In this document: in pieces, positions 52,044 through 60,758 of the stretch
Layout: the number at the start of each line of letters is the position of its first letter
Position numbering within the stretch: position 1 is the first letter of the stretch
Origin: Palsa-504 sp963835775
Lineage (GTDB): Bacteria; Actinomycetota; Actinomycetes; Streptosporangiales; Streptosporangiaceae
Assembly (NCBI GenBank): GCA_963835775.1
Contig: CAWIHB010000016.1
Span: 53,200-117,199 of the forward strand
Reading direction: 5' to 3'
DNA: 64,000 nt
Position numbers and translations under genes: made by a program
Notes under the pieces: generated by a model
Told to the model about the DNA's origin: nothing
Database searches by the model: none
The model's input: the letters and a program-made list of their open reading frames with translations, nothing else

Positions 52044-52226
52044 GGCTATGCCCTGGCAGATCCGGTCGCCGACCTGGACCGGGCGGAACAGCACCTGACC
52101 GGCCAGGGAGTCCGGATCCTGGACCGCGACGCCAGCACCTTGCTGGCCGATCCCGGCACCACGTTCGGCGCGCCGTTCCGGTTCACCACCGGTGCCATCC
52201 CCGGCGACCCGCGCGACGCCGGCTAG
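52044..52226 (+). pseudogene. C-terminal fragment of a VOC (glyoxalase-like) protein
   Basis: The frame reads YALADPVADLDRAEQHLTGQ, GVRILDRDASTLLADPGTTF, GAPFRFTTGAIPGDPRDAG and stop, like the C-terminal half of vicinal-oxygen-chelate proteins. There is no start and no N-terminal half; the sequence begins right after the hydrolase gene. Confidence 0.55.
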
Positions 52227-52261
52227 ACGCGCCGGGGTCTCCGTATGATGGCGGCTGGGAG

Positions 52262-53501
52262 GTGGCGGGCGCGGAGATCACGCGGGCGGAGTGCTGGGAG
52301 CGGGCCAGGCTGCTGCGGGTCCGTTCGTATGACGTCACGCTGGATCTGACCCGGGAGGAGTCCTTCGGCTCGGTCTGCGTGGCCCAGTTCGATTGCACCG
52401 AACCCGGCGCGGCCAGCCACGCGGACCTGGTGGCGCGGGCGGCACATGAGATCAGGCTGAACGGAACGTGGCTCGAGCCCGCGGCCACCTGGTCTGGCGG
52501 CCGGATCGCGCTGCCCGCCCTGGCGGCGCGCAACGAGCTGCGGGCGGTGGCCGACTGCAGCTACTCCGGGTCGGGCACCGGGATGCACCGGTCGGCCGGG
52601 AGCGACGACGGCGGCACCTACGTCTACGGGAAGCATCCGGTGGCCTCCGACGCGGCCACGCTCAGCGAGGCGATCGCCAACTTCGACATGATCAGCTACG
52701 CCAAGGGCGCCTCGGTGCTCCGGCAGCTGTCCGGCTACGTTGGCGAGCAGGAGTTCTTCTCCGGACTCCGCGGCTACCTGGTCCGGCACGCCTACGGGAA
52801 CGCCCGGCTGGCTGACCTGATCGACGCCGTGGCGGCCAGCTCGGGCCGGGACCTGGCCGCCTGGTCCAGGGCCTGGCTGCAGACCGCCGGGCCCAGCACG
52901 CTGCGCGGCCGGTTCCGCACCGACGCCGACGGCGCGTTCACCGAGTTCGCCATCCTGCAGGAGGGCACCTTCATGCGCCCGCACCGGGTCTCGGTCGGGC
53001 TCTACCTGCGGTCCGACGGCACGCTGGCGCGCAGCTACGGCCTGACCGTCGATGTCGCGGGAGCCCGCACCGAGGTGCCGGAGCTGGTGGGCGCCCGCCA
53101 ACCCGACCTGATCCTGCTCAACGACGACGACGCCGGCTATGTCCTGGTCAGGTTCGATCCGCGATCGCTGCGGACGGTACTGGAGTCGGTCGGCGAGCTG
53201 CCCGGAGACGCTGGCCGCGGTGGCCCGCGGGTTCATCCAGCCAGAGCACGGCGACCTGCTGGCCGGCTACGCCGGGCGGTATCTGGCCGCGATCGAGGAC
53301 ATCTGGGCGCGCAGCGGCGGTCATCAGCGGGTGCAGCTCGGCACGCTGCTGTTCCCCTACCCGGCGGTCGCGCCGGAACTGCCGGGGCTGATCGAGGAGT
53401 TCCTGACCGCCGCGCCCCGTGACCCGGCCCTGACCCGGATGCTGCGCGACCGCCAGGACGAGGTACGGCGGGCGCTGGACTCACGCGCCCTTAAGACTTA
53501 G
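52262..53501 (+). pseudogene. pepN: Aminopeptidase N (M1) gene with deleted catalytic core
   Basis: The N-terminal domain is recognisable from a GTG start (ITRAECWERARLLRVRSYDV, LRAVADCSYSGSGTGMHR). The next 200 or so residues with GAMEN and HEXXH are missing, and the sequence resumes at NFDMISYAKGASVLRQLSGY and continues through SGRDLAAWSRAWLQTAG. At about 53205 there is a second junction with a frame change to AVARGFIQPEHGDLL and RRALDSRALKT. Normal M1 enzymes of this type have about 830-860 residues; only about 410 remain. It cannot bind zinc. Confidence 0.85.
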
Positions 53502-54349
53502 AAGAGGGTCGGCGGCCCGGCCGGGACCGGCTCCGGGAGCGGCTCGACGTCGGGGACCCGGGCCCGCACGTCGTCGTGGAACCGGCGGGCCAGCTCGAGC
53601 GCGTCGACGTTGTCGGGCGTATGGATGAAGACGGTCGGGGAACGCCCCTCACGCAGCCAGCAGGCCACCGTGTCAAGCCAGGGCCGCCAGCCCGCGGCGG
53701 TCCGGGCCGCGTCGTCCCGGCCGATGTAGCGGACGACCGGATAGGCGGTGAGGGCCCGCGACCGGCGGGGCAGGCGCGGCTTCTTGGTCCACGCCTCCCG
53801 CTCGGCAGCGGTCACCGGCGGGCTCCCGAACAGGACGGTGGTGTCGAACGTCACCCATTCGGCGCCGACGTCACCGAGAGCGCGCTCGAGCTGCTGTTCC
53901 GATCGCGGATCGGCGAAGAAGGCCCGGTGCCGCACCTCCACGCAGTACCGGTGCCCCGCCGGGAGACGGCGCAGGAAGCCGGCCAGCGTGCCGAGGTCGG
54001 CCGGACCGAACGACGGCGGCAGCTGAATCCACAGGGCGTGGGCCCGCGGCCCGAGGGGTTCGATCGCGGCCAGGAAGGCGCGGAGCGGTTCGGCGGCGTC
54101 GGCCAGGCGGCGCTCATGGGTGATCGTTTTCGGCAGCTTGAGGACGAACCGGAAGCCGGGGGCGGTCTGCCCGGCCCACGATGTGACCGTGCCGAGGGCG
54201 GGAGTCGCGTAGAAGGTGGTATTGCCCTCCACTGCGTTGCACCAGGTCGCGTACGCGTGGAGGCGGTCCCGCGGGGACAGCGAGCCGGGCAGGTAACGGC
54301 CTTGCCAGGGTGCGTAGGTCCACATCGCGCAGCCGACGTGGAGTTCCAT
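53498..54349 (-). CDS. DUF72-domain protein
   Basis: From the ATG at 54349 the protein is 283 residues. The YecE-like TIM-barrel family is recognisable in HVGCAMWTYAPWQGRYLPGS, YATWCNAVEGNTTFYATPAL, FRFVLKLPKTITHERRLADA, YCVEVRHRAFF and VFIHTPDNVDALELARRFHD. No activity is established for the family. It is convergent with the decayed aminopeptidase gene, overlapping its end by 4 bp. Confidence 0.9.
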   Translation of the reverse strand: MELHVGCAMWTYAPWQGRYLPGSLSPRDRLHAYATWCNAVEGNTTFYATPALGTVTSWAGQTAPGFRFVLKLPKTITHERRLADAAEPLRAFLAAIEPLGPRAHALWIQLPPSFGPADLGTLAGFLRRLPAGHRYCVEVRHRAFFADPRSEQQLERALGDVGAEWVTFDTTVLFGSPPVTAAEREAWTKKPRLPRRSRALTAYPVVRYIGRDDAARTAAGWRPWLDTVACWLREGRSPTVFIHTPDNVDALELARRFHDDVRARVPDVEPLPEPVPAGPPTLF

Positions 54350-54433
54350 GACCCCGAGCGTACTGGCGGTCATGGCGGGCCGGCCCGGCTCCCGTTTCCG
54401 GTTGACGGGTGCGCGGAGCCTGGACCGTTCGGC

Positions 54434-55834
54434 CTAATGCTGGGTTGGAGCGCGGTCGGCTGCACCTTCCTCGCCCGCCAGGCGGGCCAGCGCCCCGGTC
54501 AGCAGGGTGATGGCCGCGGCCACGGCGAAGGACAGGATCGACGCCGACATCCAGCTGGCCGGGGTGAAGCCGATGTCCTGCCGGATCGAGGTCCAGGCCG
54601 AGGCCCACCAGGACACGTACCCGGGATTGATCAGCTGGTACACGACGAACCCGGCGGCCCAGGGCAGCAGCATCAGCCAGCGGGAGCGGGCCGCCGCGGA
54701 CAGATCCCAGCGGCCGCGGGAGACTACGAAGTAGTCGGTGATCAGGACCGCCGACATCGGCACGAACACCGAGCCGATCAGGTCCAGGAAGTCCTCGTAG
54801 TCGGCGATGTTCAGCCACAGCGCGCCGGCGGTGGCCCCGGCGGCAATCAGCACGGCCAGGATCCGCCGGTCCCACAGCGGGCGCAGGTTCTGCACCGAGA
54901 CGGCGGTGGAGTAGACGTCGGCGAAGGACTGGTCAAGTTCCCGCGCGGCCAGGACAGCGAACCCGGCCGCGCCGAGGGGCAGCGCGATGAACGCGCCGTA
55001 GATGTGGCTCGGGTCGCCGCGGGCCACGGTGACCAGCGCGAGCAGCCCGATGACGTAGCACAGCACCTGCGTGGTGCTGTACCCGGCCACCGCGCCCGCG
55101 AAGGCGGCCCGCGGGCTGCGCGAGTGCCGGGTGTAGTCGGCGGCCAGCGGCGCGAACGAGATGGCCACGGCGACCACCGTGTCGGTGGCGGCCCAGAAAC
55201 CGGACCAGGTCCCGTGGTTCAGCCCCGGCAGCGGCTGCCGGGCCAGCTGGACCAGCAGATAGCACATGACGATCAGCACGGCGCCGGCCGCATACCGGCG
55301 CAGCACCCGGATGGCGCCCAGCGGCCGGACGGTCAGCAGCGCCGTGGCTACCCCGGCGATCAGCACGTACCCCGGCTTCGGCAGCGCGGGCGCGACGGTG
55401 TGCGCGGCCGTGGCGATCGTGACCAGCTCGAAGATGCCCCAGCCCAGGCACTGCAGGATGTTCAGCGCGGTGGGCAGCCAGGACAGCCGGGCCCCGAACA
55501 GGCCACGCAGCAGCACCATGGCCGGCGCCCCGGTCAGCGCGCCGGGCAGCCCGGCCAGCCCCAGCGCGACCGTGCCCAGCACGGTGCCCGCCACGATCGC
55601 GGTCAGGGCCGCGGCCATGGACAGCTCCGGGGTCCCGGCGCCGCCCGGCTGCAGCACGAAGATCGCTCCGGTGAAGCCGAGCAGGCTCACCCCCAGGTTG
55701 CCCCACAACCCGACCTGGTCCAGCAGGCTCAGCGGCTGCGGCACCGGCTCGGCCAGCGTGTGCCCGGGCTCCGAGCGGCGGTCACCAGGGACGGTGACGA
55801 AGACGTTCTCCTGATCGGCGGCGGTCACTGCCAT
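54434..55834 (-). CDS. cytX: NCS1-family permease, hydroxymethylpyrimidine transporter CytX-type
   Basis: The 466-residue protein has about 12 membrane helices and NCS1 signatures near the first helix (LWGNLGVSLLGFTGAIFVLQ), FAPLAADYTRHSRSPRAAFA in the middle and DLIGSVFVPMSAVLITDYFV near the end. A TPP riboswitch directly upstream identifies the substrate as a thiamine precursor, most likely hydroxymethylpyrimidine, as for CytX. No thi biosynthetic gene is adjacent. Confidence 0.9.
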   Translation of the reverse strand: MAVTAADQENVFVTVPGDRRSEPGHTLAEPVPQPLSLLDQVGLWGNLGVSLLGFTGAIFVLQPGGAGTPELSMAAALTAIVAGTVLGTVALGLAGLPGALTGAPAMVLLRGLFGARLSWLPTALNILQCLGWGIFELVTIATAAHTVAPALPKPGYVLIAGVATALLTVRPLGAIRVLRRYAAGAVLIVMCYLLVQLARQPLPGLNHGTWSGFWAATDTVVAVAISFAPLAADYTRHSRSPRAAFAGAVAGYSTTQVLCYVIGLLALVTVARGDPSHIYGAFIALPLGAAGFAVLAARELDQSFADVYSTAVSVQNLRPLWDRRILAVLIAAGATAGALWLNIADYEDFLDLIGSVFVPMSAVLITDYFVVSRGRWDLSAAARSRWLMLLPWAAGFVVYQLINPGYVSWWASAWTSIRQDIGFTPASWMSASILSFAVAAAITLLTGALARLAGEEGAADRAPTQH

Positions 55835-55841
55835 GGCAGCC

Positions 55842-55953
55842 TCCCTACGCCGGCATTATCCGGACAGGTTCAGACGGTCGGTGGCGCGTGGCCGCGGCGG
55901 TTGGCGCTGCGGCAGCCACCCTCTCAGCCCGGTCAGCCCGAGCTCCCGTGCGT
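55842..55953 (-). ncRNA. TPP (THI-box) riboswitch
   Basis: On the reverse strand the leader shows the aptamer landmarks in order: ACGGGAGCTCGGG, the GGGCTGAGAGGGTGGC core (CTGAGA), CGACCGTCTGAACCTGTCC and GGATAATGCCGGCGTAGGGA. The 3' GGGAGG overlaps the ribosome-binding site, so TPP binding would hide it and block translation of the permease. Confidence 0.93.
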
Positions 55954-56009
55954 ATTCAGCTGGACCCAACGTACCCCAGCTGCCCTCCCCTCGGCCATGC
56001 CCGGATCGG

Positions 56010-56084
56010 CATGAATCCGGTCAGTGTGAATCCGGCCAGTGTGAATCTAGTCAGCGTGAATCTAGTCAGCGTGAATCTAGTCAG
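56010..56084. repeat. 15-bp tandem repeat, five copies, over the pflA stop codon
   Basis: Five units of (T/C)GTGAATC(T/C)(A/G)G(T/C)CAG end at the pflA stop, whose TGA is read from the last unit on the reverse strand. The array lies between pflA and the riboswitch of the permease gene. Confidence 0.9.
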
Positions 56085-56884
56085 ACGGAATGCAGGCCGG
56101 CCGCGGTGAACGCGGCGCGGGTCCGGGCGATCTGCGCCGCGGTCGGCGGGTTCACCCCGGCGCAGGGATAATCCAGCTGGAGCGCCGCGTACTTGGCCGC
56201 ACCGAGCTGGTGGAACGGGAGCACGTCCACCCGTTCCACGTTGCCCAGGGACGCGGTGAACTGAGCCAGGGCGGCGACGTTGCCCGGGTCGTCGGTCCAG
56301 CCGGGGACCAGGACGAAACGGACCCAGACCCGCTGGTGGCGTTCGGCGAGCCGGCGGGCGAACGCCAGCGTCGGGGCGATGCTGCGGCCGGTCACCCGCC
56401 GGGCGATGGCCGGGTCGAACGACTTGATGTCGAGCAGGACCAGGTCGGTGGCGTCCAGCAGCGCATCGTCGGCGCGGGCGCCGAGGTAGCCGGAGGTATC
56501 CAGTGCGGTGTGCAGGCCGAGTTCCTTCGCCCCGGACAGCAGGGCCCGGGTGAACGCGGGCTGCAGCAGCGGCTCGCCGCCGGAGACGGTCAGCCCGCCC
56601 CCGGCCGCGCCGATGAACCGCCGGTACCGTGCCGCCAGGGCGAGCACGTCGGCCGCGCTCATCCGCTGTGCGGTCCGCCCGAACCAGGTGTCGGGGTTGT
56701 GGCAGTACACGCACCGCAGCGGGCAGCCCCCGGTGAACACCACGAACCGGGTGCCCGGGCCGTCGACGCCGGTGGAGATGTCCCAGGAGTGCACCGAGCC
56801 GGTCACCGTCGCCGTGGCGGCCTCGGGCGCCTCGGGTGGCTCGGGTGTCTCGGGTGGCTCGAGCAGGCAGGCCGTCATCGTCAC
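56081..56884 (-). CDS. pflA: Pyruvate formate-lyase activating enzyme (radical SAM)
   Basis: The 267-residue radical SAM enzyme has the cluster motif CPLRCVYCHNP (CX3CX2C), GGLTVSGGEPLLQPAFT, and DTSGYLG followed by DLVLLDIKSFD. It installs the glycyl radical on PflB. An N-terminal acidic PPETPEPPEAPEA stretch is unusual and probably disordered. Its ATG overlaps the pflB stop by 4 bp, so the two are co-translated. Confidence 0.93.
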   Translation of the reverse strand: MTMTACLLEPPETPEPPEAPEAATATVTGSVHSWDISTGVDGPGTRFVVFTGGCPLRCVYCHNPDTWFGRTAQRMSAADVLALAARYRRFIGAAGGGLTVSGGEPLLQPAFTRALLSGAKELGLHTALDTSGYLGARADDALLDATDLVLLDIKSFDPAIARRVTGRSIAPTLAFARRLAERHQRVWVRFVLVPGWTDDPGNVAALAQFTASLGNVERVDVLPFHQLGAAKYAALQLDYPCAGVNPPTAAQIARTRAAFTAAGLHSV

Positions 56885-59154
56885 ACCGACTCGTGGAAGG
56901 TGCGGTTCACGACGTCGAGCTGCTGCTCGCGGGTAAGCCGGACGAAGTTGACCGCGTACCCGGACACCCGGATGGTGAGCTGCGGGTAGCGCTCGGGGTG
57001 GTCCATCGCGTCCAGCAGGGTGGCCCGGTCCAGCACGTTGACGTTCATGTGGTACCCGCCGCAGGTGACGTACCCGTCGAGAATGCCGACCAGGTTGCCG
57101 ACCCGCTCCGCCCGGGAGCGGCCGAGCGCGGCCGGGGTGATGCTCTCGGTCAGCGAGATGCCGTCCTCGGCGTGGCTGTACGGCAGCTTCGCGACCGACA
57201 GCGCGGCGGCGACCAGGCCGTGCTGGTCGCGGCCGTTCATCGGGTTGGCCCCGGGCGCGAACGGCTCGCCGGAGCGCCGGCCATCCGGCGTGTTGCCGGT
57301 GTGCTTGCCGTAGACGACGTTGGAGGTGATGGTCAGCACCGACTGGGTGTGCAGCGCGTCCCGGTAGGTCTCGTGCTGGCGGATCTTGTCCATGAACGTG
57401 CGGACCAGCCGCACGGCGATTTCGTCGGCGCGGTCGTCGTCGTTGCCGTAGGCCGGGAACTCCCCTTCGGTGCGGTAGTCAACGATCAGGCCGTCCTCGT
57501 CGCGGACCGGCCGCACGGTGGCGTACTTGATCGCGGCGAGCGAGTCGGCGGCGACCGACAGGCCGGCGATGCCGCAGGCCATCGTGCGCAGCACGGCATA
57601 GTCGTGCAGCGCCATCTCCAGCCGCTCGTAGGCGTACTTGTCGTGCATGTAGTGGATGACGTTGAGCGCGTCGACGTAGGTCTTGGCCAGCCAGTCCATC
57701 ATGGTGTCGAACCGCGCCGTCACCTCGGCGTAGTCGAGCACGTCCCCGGTCAGCGGCGGCAGGGCCGGCCCGACCTGGGCGCCGCTGTTCTCGTCCCGGC
57801 CGCCGTTGATCGCGTACAGCAGGGTCTTGGCCAGGTTGACCCGGGCACCGAAGAACTGCATCTGCTTGCCGACCTCCATCGCCGAGACGCAGCAGGCGAT
57901 CGCGGTGTCGTCCCCCCACCGGGCCCGCAGCAGGTCGTCGGACTCGTACTGGATCGAGCTGGTGTCGATGGAGACCTGCGCACAGAACCGCTTGAACCCC
58001 TCGGGCAGCGCCGGGGACCACAGCACGGTCAGGTTCGGCTCGGGCGCGGGCCCGAGGTTGTACAGCGTCTGGAGGTAACGGAAGCTGGTCCGGGTGACCA
58101 GCGGGCGGCCGTCACGGCCGATGCCGCCGATGGTCTCGGTGACCCAGGTCGGGTCGCCGGAGAACAGCTGGTCGTACTCGGGGGTGCGCAGGAACCGGAC
58201 GATCCGCAGCTTGATGATGAAGTCGTCGATGAGCTCCTGCGCCTCGGTCTCGGTGAGCCGGCCCGCGCGCATATCGCGCTCGAGGTAGATGTCCAGGAAC
58301 GTGGAGGTTCGCCCGAGTGACATCGCGGCGCCGTTCTGCTCCTTGACCGCGGCGAGGTAGGCCAGGTACAGCCACTGGATCGCCTCCCGCGCGGTGGCCG
58401 CCGGGCGGGTGACGTCGTGACCGTAGGAGGCGGCCATCTCGGCCAGCTCGCCCAGCGCGCGGATCTGCTCGGCGAGCTCCTCGCGGTCGCGGATGACCTC
58501 GGCGGTGGACGGGCGGGCGTCCAGGGCCGTCTTCTCGGCCTGCTTGGCCGCGATGAGCCGGCCGACGCCGTACAGCGGCACCCGGCGGTAGTCGCCGATG
58601 ATCCGGCCGCGGCCGTACGCGTCCGGCAGGCCGGTGATGACGTGGGCCCGGCGGGCGGCCAGCACGTCGGCCGGGTAGGCGTCGAACACGCCGCCGTTAT
58701 GGGTCTTGCGGTACCGGGTGAAGACCTCCCGGACGGCTGGGTCCAGGTGATAGCCGTAAGCGGCGAGGCCGTTTTCCACCATCCGCAGGCCGCCGTTGGG
58801 CATGATCGCGCGGCGCAGCGGCGCGTCGGTCTGCAGCCCGGTGATCAGCTCGTGCTCACGGTCGATGTAGCCGGGGGCGTGGCTGGTGATCGACGCGGGA
58901 GTGCGGACGTCGACGTCATAGATGCCGCGCGCGCGCTCCTCGCCGAACATCGAGGTCAGCCGCGACCACAGCGCACAGGTGCGCTCGGTCGGCCCGGCCA
59001 GAAAGGCCGCATCCCCGGTGTACGGTGTCACGTTGGCCTGGATGAAGTCGCGGACGTCGATTCCGCCCGGCCAGCGGCTGCCGGTGAAGCCCTGCCACGG
59101 GTCGGCGGCGGCGCCGTTGCCGTCGGTACGGATCGGGTCCATGGTCGCGCTCAC
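56881..59154 (-). CDS. pflB: Formate C-acetyltransferase (pyruvate formate-lyase)
   Basis: The 757-residue glycyl-radical enzyme converts pyruvate and CoA to acetyl-CoA and formate under anoxia. The tandem catalytic cysteines (C421-C422 in IACCVSAM) and the radical Gly732 (RVSGYAVNF) are present, and the length matches E. coli PflB. I chose the GTG at 59154, with GAGGAAGAG before it; an ATG lies four codons on. PFL is uncommon in actinomycetes and points to fermentative survival without oxygen. Confidence 0.95.
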   Translation of the reverse strand: MSATMDPIRTDGNGAAADPWQGFTGSRWPGGIDVRDFIQANVTPYTGDAAFLAGPTERTCALWSRLTSMFGEERARGIYDVDVRTPASITSHAPGYIDREHELITGLQTDAPLRRAIMPNGGLRMVENGLAAYGYHLDPAVREVFTRYRKTHNGGVFDAYPADVLAARRAHVITGLPDAYGRGRIIGDYRRVPLYGVGRLIAAKQAEKTALDARPSTAEVIRDREELAEQIRALGELAEMAASYGHDVTRPAATAREAIQWLYLAYLAAVKEQNGAAMSLGRTSTFLDIYLERDMRAGRLTETEAQELIDDFIIKLRIVRFLRTPEYDQLFSGDPTWVTETIGGIGRDGRPLVTRTSFRYLQTLYNLGPAPEPNLTVLWSPALPEGFKRFCAQVSIDTSSIQYESDDLLRARWGDDTAIACCVSAMEVGKQMQFFGARVNLAKTLLYAINGGRDENSGAQVGPALPPLTGDVLDYAEVTARFDTMMDWLAKTYVDALNVIHYMHDKYAYERLEMALHDYAVLRTMACGIAGLSVAADSLAAIKYATVRPVRDEDGLIVDYRTEGEFPAYGNDDDRADEIAVRLVRTFMDKIRQHETYRDALHTQSVLTITSNVVYGKHTGNTPDGRRSGEPFAPGANPMNGRDQHGLVAAALSVAKLPYSHAEDGISLTESITPAALGRSRAERVGNLVGILDGYVTCGGYHMNVNVLDRATLLDAMDHPERYPQLTIRVSGYAVNFVRLTREQQLDVVNRTFHESV

Positions 59155-59246
59155 GGTCTCTTCCTCTCTGCGCACCGAACTCGCGGTGCGTGCCGAGTTC
59201 TTTTGCTCTGACTTAAAGCTTATCGCCGTGGCCGACCGTGTGGCCA

Positions 59247-59259
59247 GGGCCTTTGGTCC
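59247..59259. promoter_or_regulatory. Candidate DevR/DosR-type box upstream of pflB
   Basis: GGGCCTTTGGTCC resembles the hypoxia DevR/OsdR box (GGGAC-TTT-GTCC class) and lies 93 bp before the pflB start. The fit is by eye to a remembered consensus. Confidence 0.35.
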
Positions 59260-59288
59260 TAACTGCCTACCGCCCAGGCCGACGCAAA

Positions 59289-59336
59289 GGCCCAGGGACC
59301 GCGCTCCGCCACCGGGCGGCTCGCGGTCCCTGGGCC
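59289..59336 (-). terminator. Strong hairpin after the beta-helix gene
   Basis: GGCCCAGGGACCGCG and CGCGGTCCCTGGGCC form a perfect 15-bp stem around an 18-base loop. It lies 20 bp after the stop of the secreted beta-helix gene and before the pflB promoter, so it would separate the two reverse-strand units. Confidence 0.8.
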
Positions 59337-59356
59337 GATCCGCTCGCAGGGCGCTG

Positions 59357-60235
59357 TTAGCAGCCCGAGACGTCCCGGCAGTTGTCGGGCTGGTTGGCGA
59401 ACACGACGGAGTCGGACACCGCCGCCGTCTCGCCGTTGTAGATGCCGCCGCCGCTGCGGTCCGCCCCGTTGCCGGTGACCGTGATGTGCCCGGCCTGCAG
59501 ATCGTCATCGGTGTAGATGGCGCCGCCATGCCCGTCGGTGCTGTTGGCCAGGAACGTGCTGTAGGCGAGGACCAGGTCCCCCTCGTTGTAGATGGCGCCG
59601 CCCGCGGAGTTGTCCGGGCTGCCGTGCTTATCGGCCTTGTTCCAGGTGAAGGCCGAGCCGTAGATGCTCGGGTCGACGTCGCCGCCGCCGGTGTAGATGG
59701 CCCCGCCGTAGGGCGCGTGGTTATCGGCAAAGGCGGAACTGCCCACCGTCAGGTGGGCGTCGCTGTAGATCGCCCCGCCCTTCTCCCCGGCCTCGTTGAA
59801 CGAGAAGACCGAGCCCCACACATGGAGCTTCCCCTGGTTGTCGATGGCGCCCCCGTCATTGACGTCGTGGCCGCCGCCGCCGATGAAGTTCACGCCGATC
59901 ACGGTGACGTCGGCGGCCTCGCAGTTGCCCACCGTGAGCAGGCTGAAGCCCCCGGCGTACCGCGCCCGGGTCAGGGTGGAGCGGTGACCCACGATGGTGA
60001 GCCTGATCATGATGTCGGGCAGCGCCTCCGGCAGGTGGTACGTGCAGCCGGGCGCCAGGTTCAGGGTCTCGCCGGAGCTCGCGCCGCTGATCGCCGTGTG
60101 CAGCGCGGAGGCGCTGCACGGCACCGATTCCGTGCTGTCGGCCGGGGCCGCCAGGGCCGCCGGGACCGATCCGAAGCACAGCGCGGCGGCCCCGGCTATG
60201 ACGGTCACCGCCGTTCTCGCCATCTTGAAGTACAT
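59357..60235 (-). CDS. Secreted right-handed parallel beta-helix protein
   Basis: From the ATG at 60235 (GGGGGAC ahead) the protein is 292 residues with a signal peptide (about 1-30, cleavage after ALA-A). The rest is a repeating beta-helix of the pectin-lyase type with Gly-Gly-Ala-Ile-Tyr coils (KGGAIYSDAHLTVGSSAFAD, YGGAIYTGGG, GGAIYNEGDL, GGAIYTDDDL, GGGIYNGETA). Two Cys near the end (NCRDVSGC) and two near the start could form disulfides. No active-site residues are evident. It may bind or coat surface polysaccharide. Confidence 0.85.
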   Translation of the reverse strand: MYFKMARTAVTVIAGAAALCFGSVPAALAAPADSTESVPCSASALHTAISGASSGETLNLAPGCTYHLPEALPDIMIRLTIVGHRSTLTRARYAGGFSLLTVGNCEAADVTVIGVNFIGGGGHDVNDGGAIDNQGKLHVWGSVFSFNEAGEKGGAIYSDAHLTVGSSAFADNHAPYGGAIYTGGGDVDPSIYGSAFTWNKADKHGSPDNSAGGAIYNEGDLVLAYSTFLANSTDGHGGAIYTDDDLQAGHITVTGNGADRSGGGIYNGETAAVSDSVVFANQPDNCRDVSGC

Positions 60236-60608
60236 TAGTTCGTCCCCCGTAAATGAGAATGCCTGTTTCTGGGTGACGCGCCGGCCCCCTTCAAGCGGCG
60301 TGCGGACACACCATATCCCCAGACCAGCGCCCTGCGAAGCAGCCATGCCTTTATCGTTACGCCCGCCCGACGACTTATCCGCCAATCTGGCTAATGCCGG
60401 ATATTCACGGTCCGTCCGGGAATTCCGCACCCGCTGAGCGCGCTGGTTTCCAGGTCTGGCCGATCGAAACTCGTGGCGCCCACAACCCCATGATCCAAGG
60501 CTGAGGTCCGGCTCCGGCCAGCTTGAGCTCGTCGACCTCCGAGAACGCGCGCAACGCGACAAGCCTGCCAGGCCGCGCATATCGTGGGTGTCGGCTCCGG
60601 GAGAGAGT

Positions 60609-60725
60609 ATGCGAGTCGTCCGTGCCCTGCTTATCGCTGTGGCAGTGGCGGGTGCCGCCATCGAGGCGTGGACCGTTCGCTCAGGGCGGTCCCGGTTTCC
60701 GGGGCGCCTGACCTGCCGGGCGTGA
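60609..60725 (+). CDS. Possible small membrane/exported protein
   Basis: A GGGAGAGAG precedes an ATG opening 38 codons that begin MRVVRALLIAVAVAGAAIEA, a hydrophobic helix after two Arg, then turn basic and end in TGA 33 bp before the GH65 start. One arm of the dispersed element (GGACCGTTCGC) lies within it at 60670. It could be a small membrane protein or chance. The 373 bp from 60236 to 60608 show no gene. Confidence 0.35.
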   Translation: MRVVRALLIAVAVAGAAIEAWTVRSGRSRFPGRLTCRA

Positions 60726-60758
60726 GGCGGCGGCGTGCCGAGGCAGCAAGGAGGTGCC

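Noticed and set aside
52262..53501. Active M1 aminopeptidase
   Set aside because: The zinc-binding HEXXH and GAMEN motifs are absent and the frame changes near 53205.
59160..59730. N-terminal extension of pflB (frame open 190 codons further up)
   Set aside because: The extension is low-complexity Ala/Thr/Pro/Arg sequence antisense to the beta-helix gene and crosses a strong terminator; the family start with its ribosome-binding site is at 59154.
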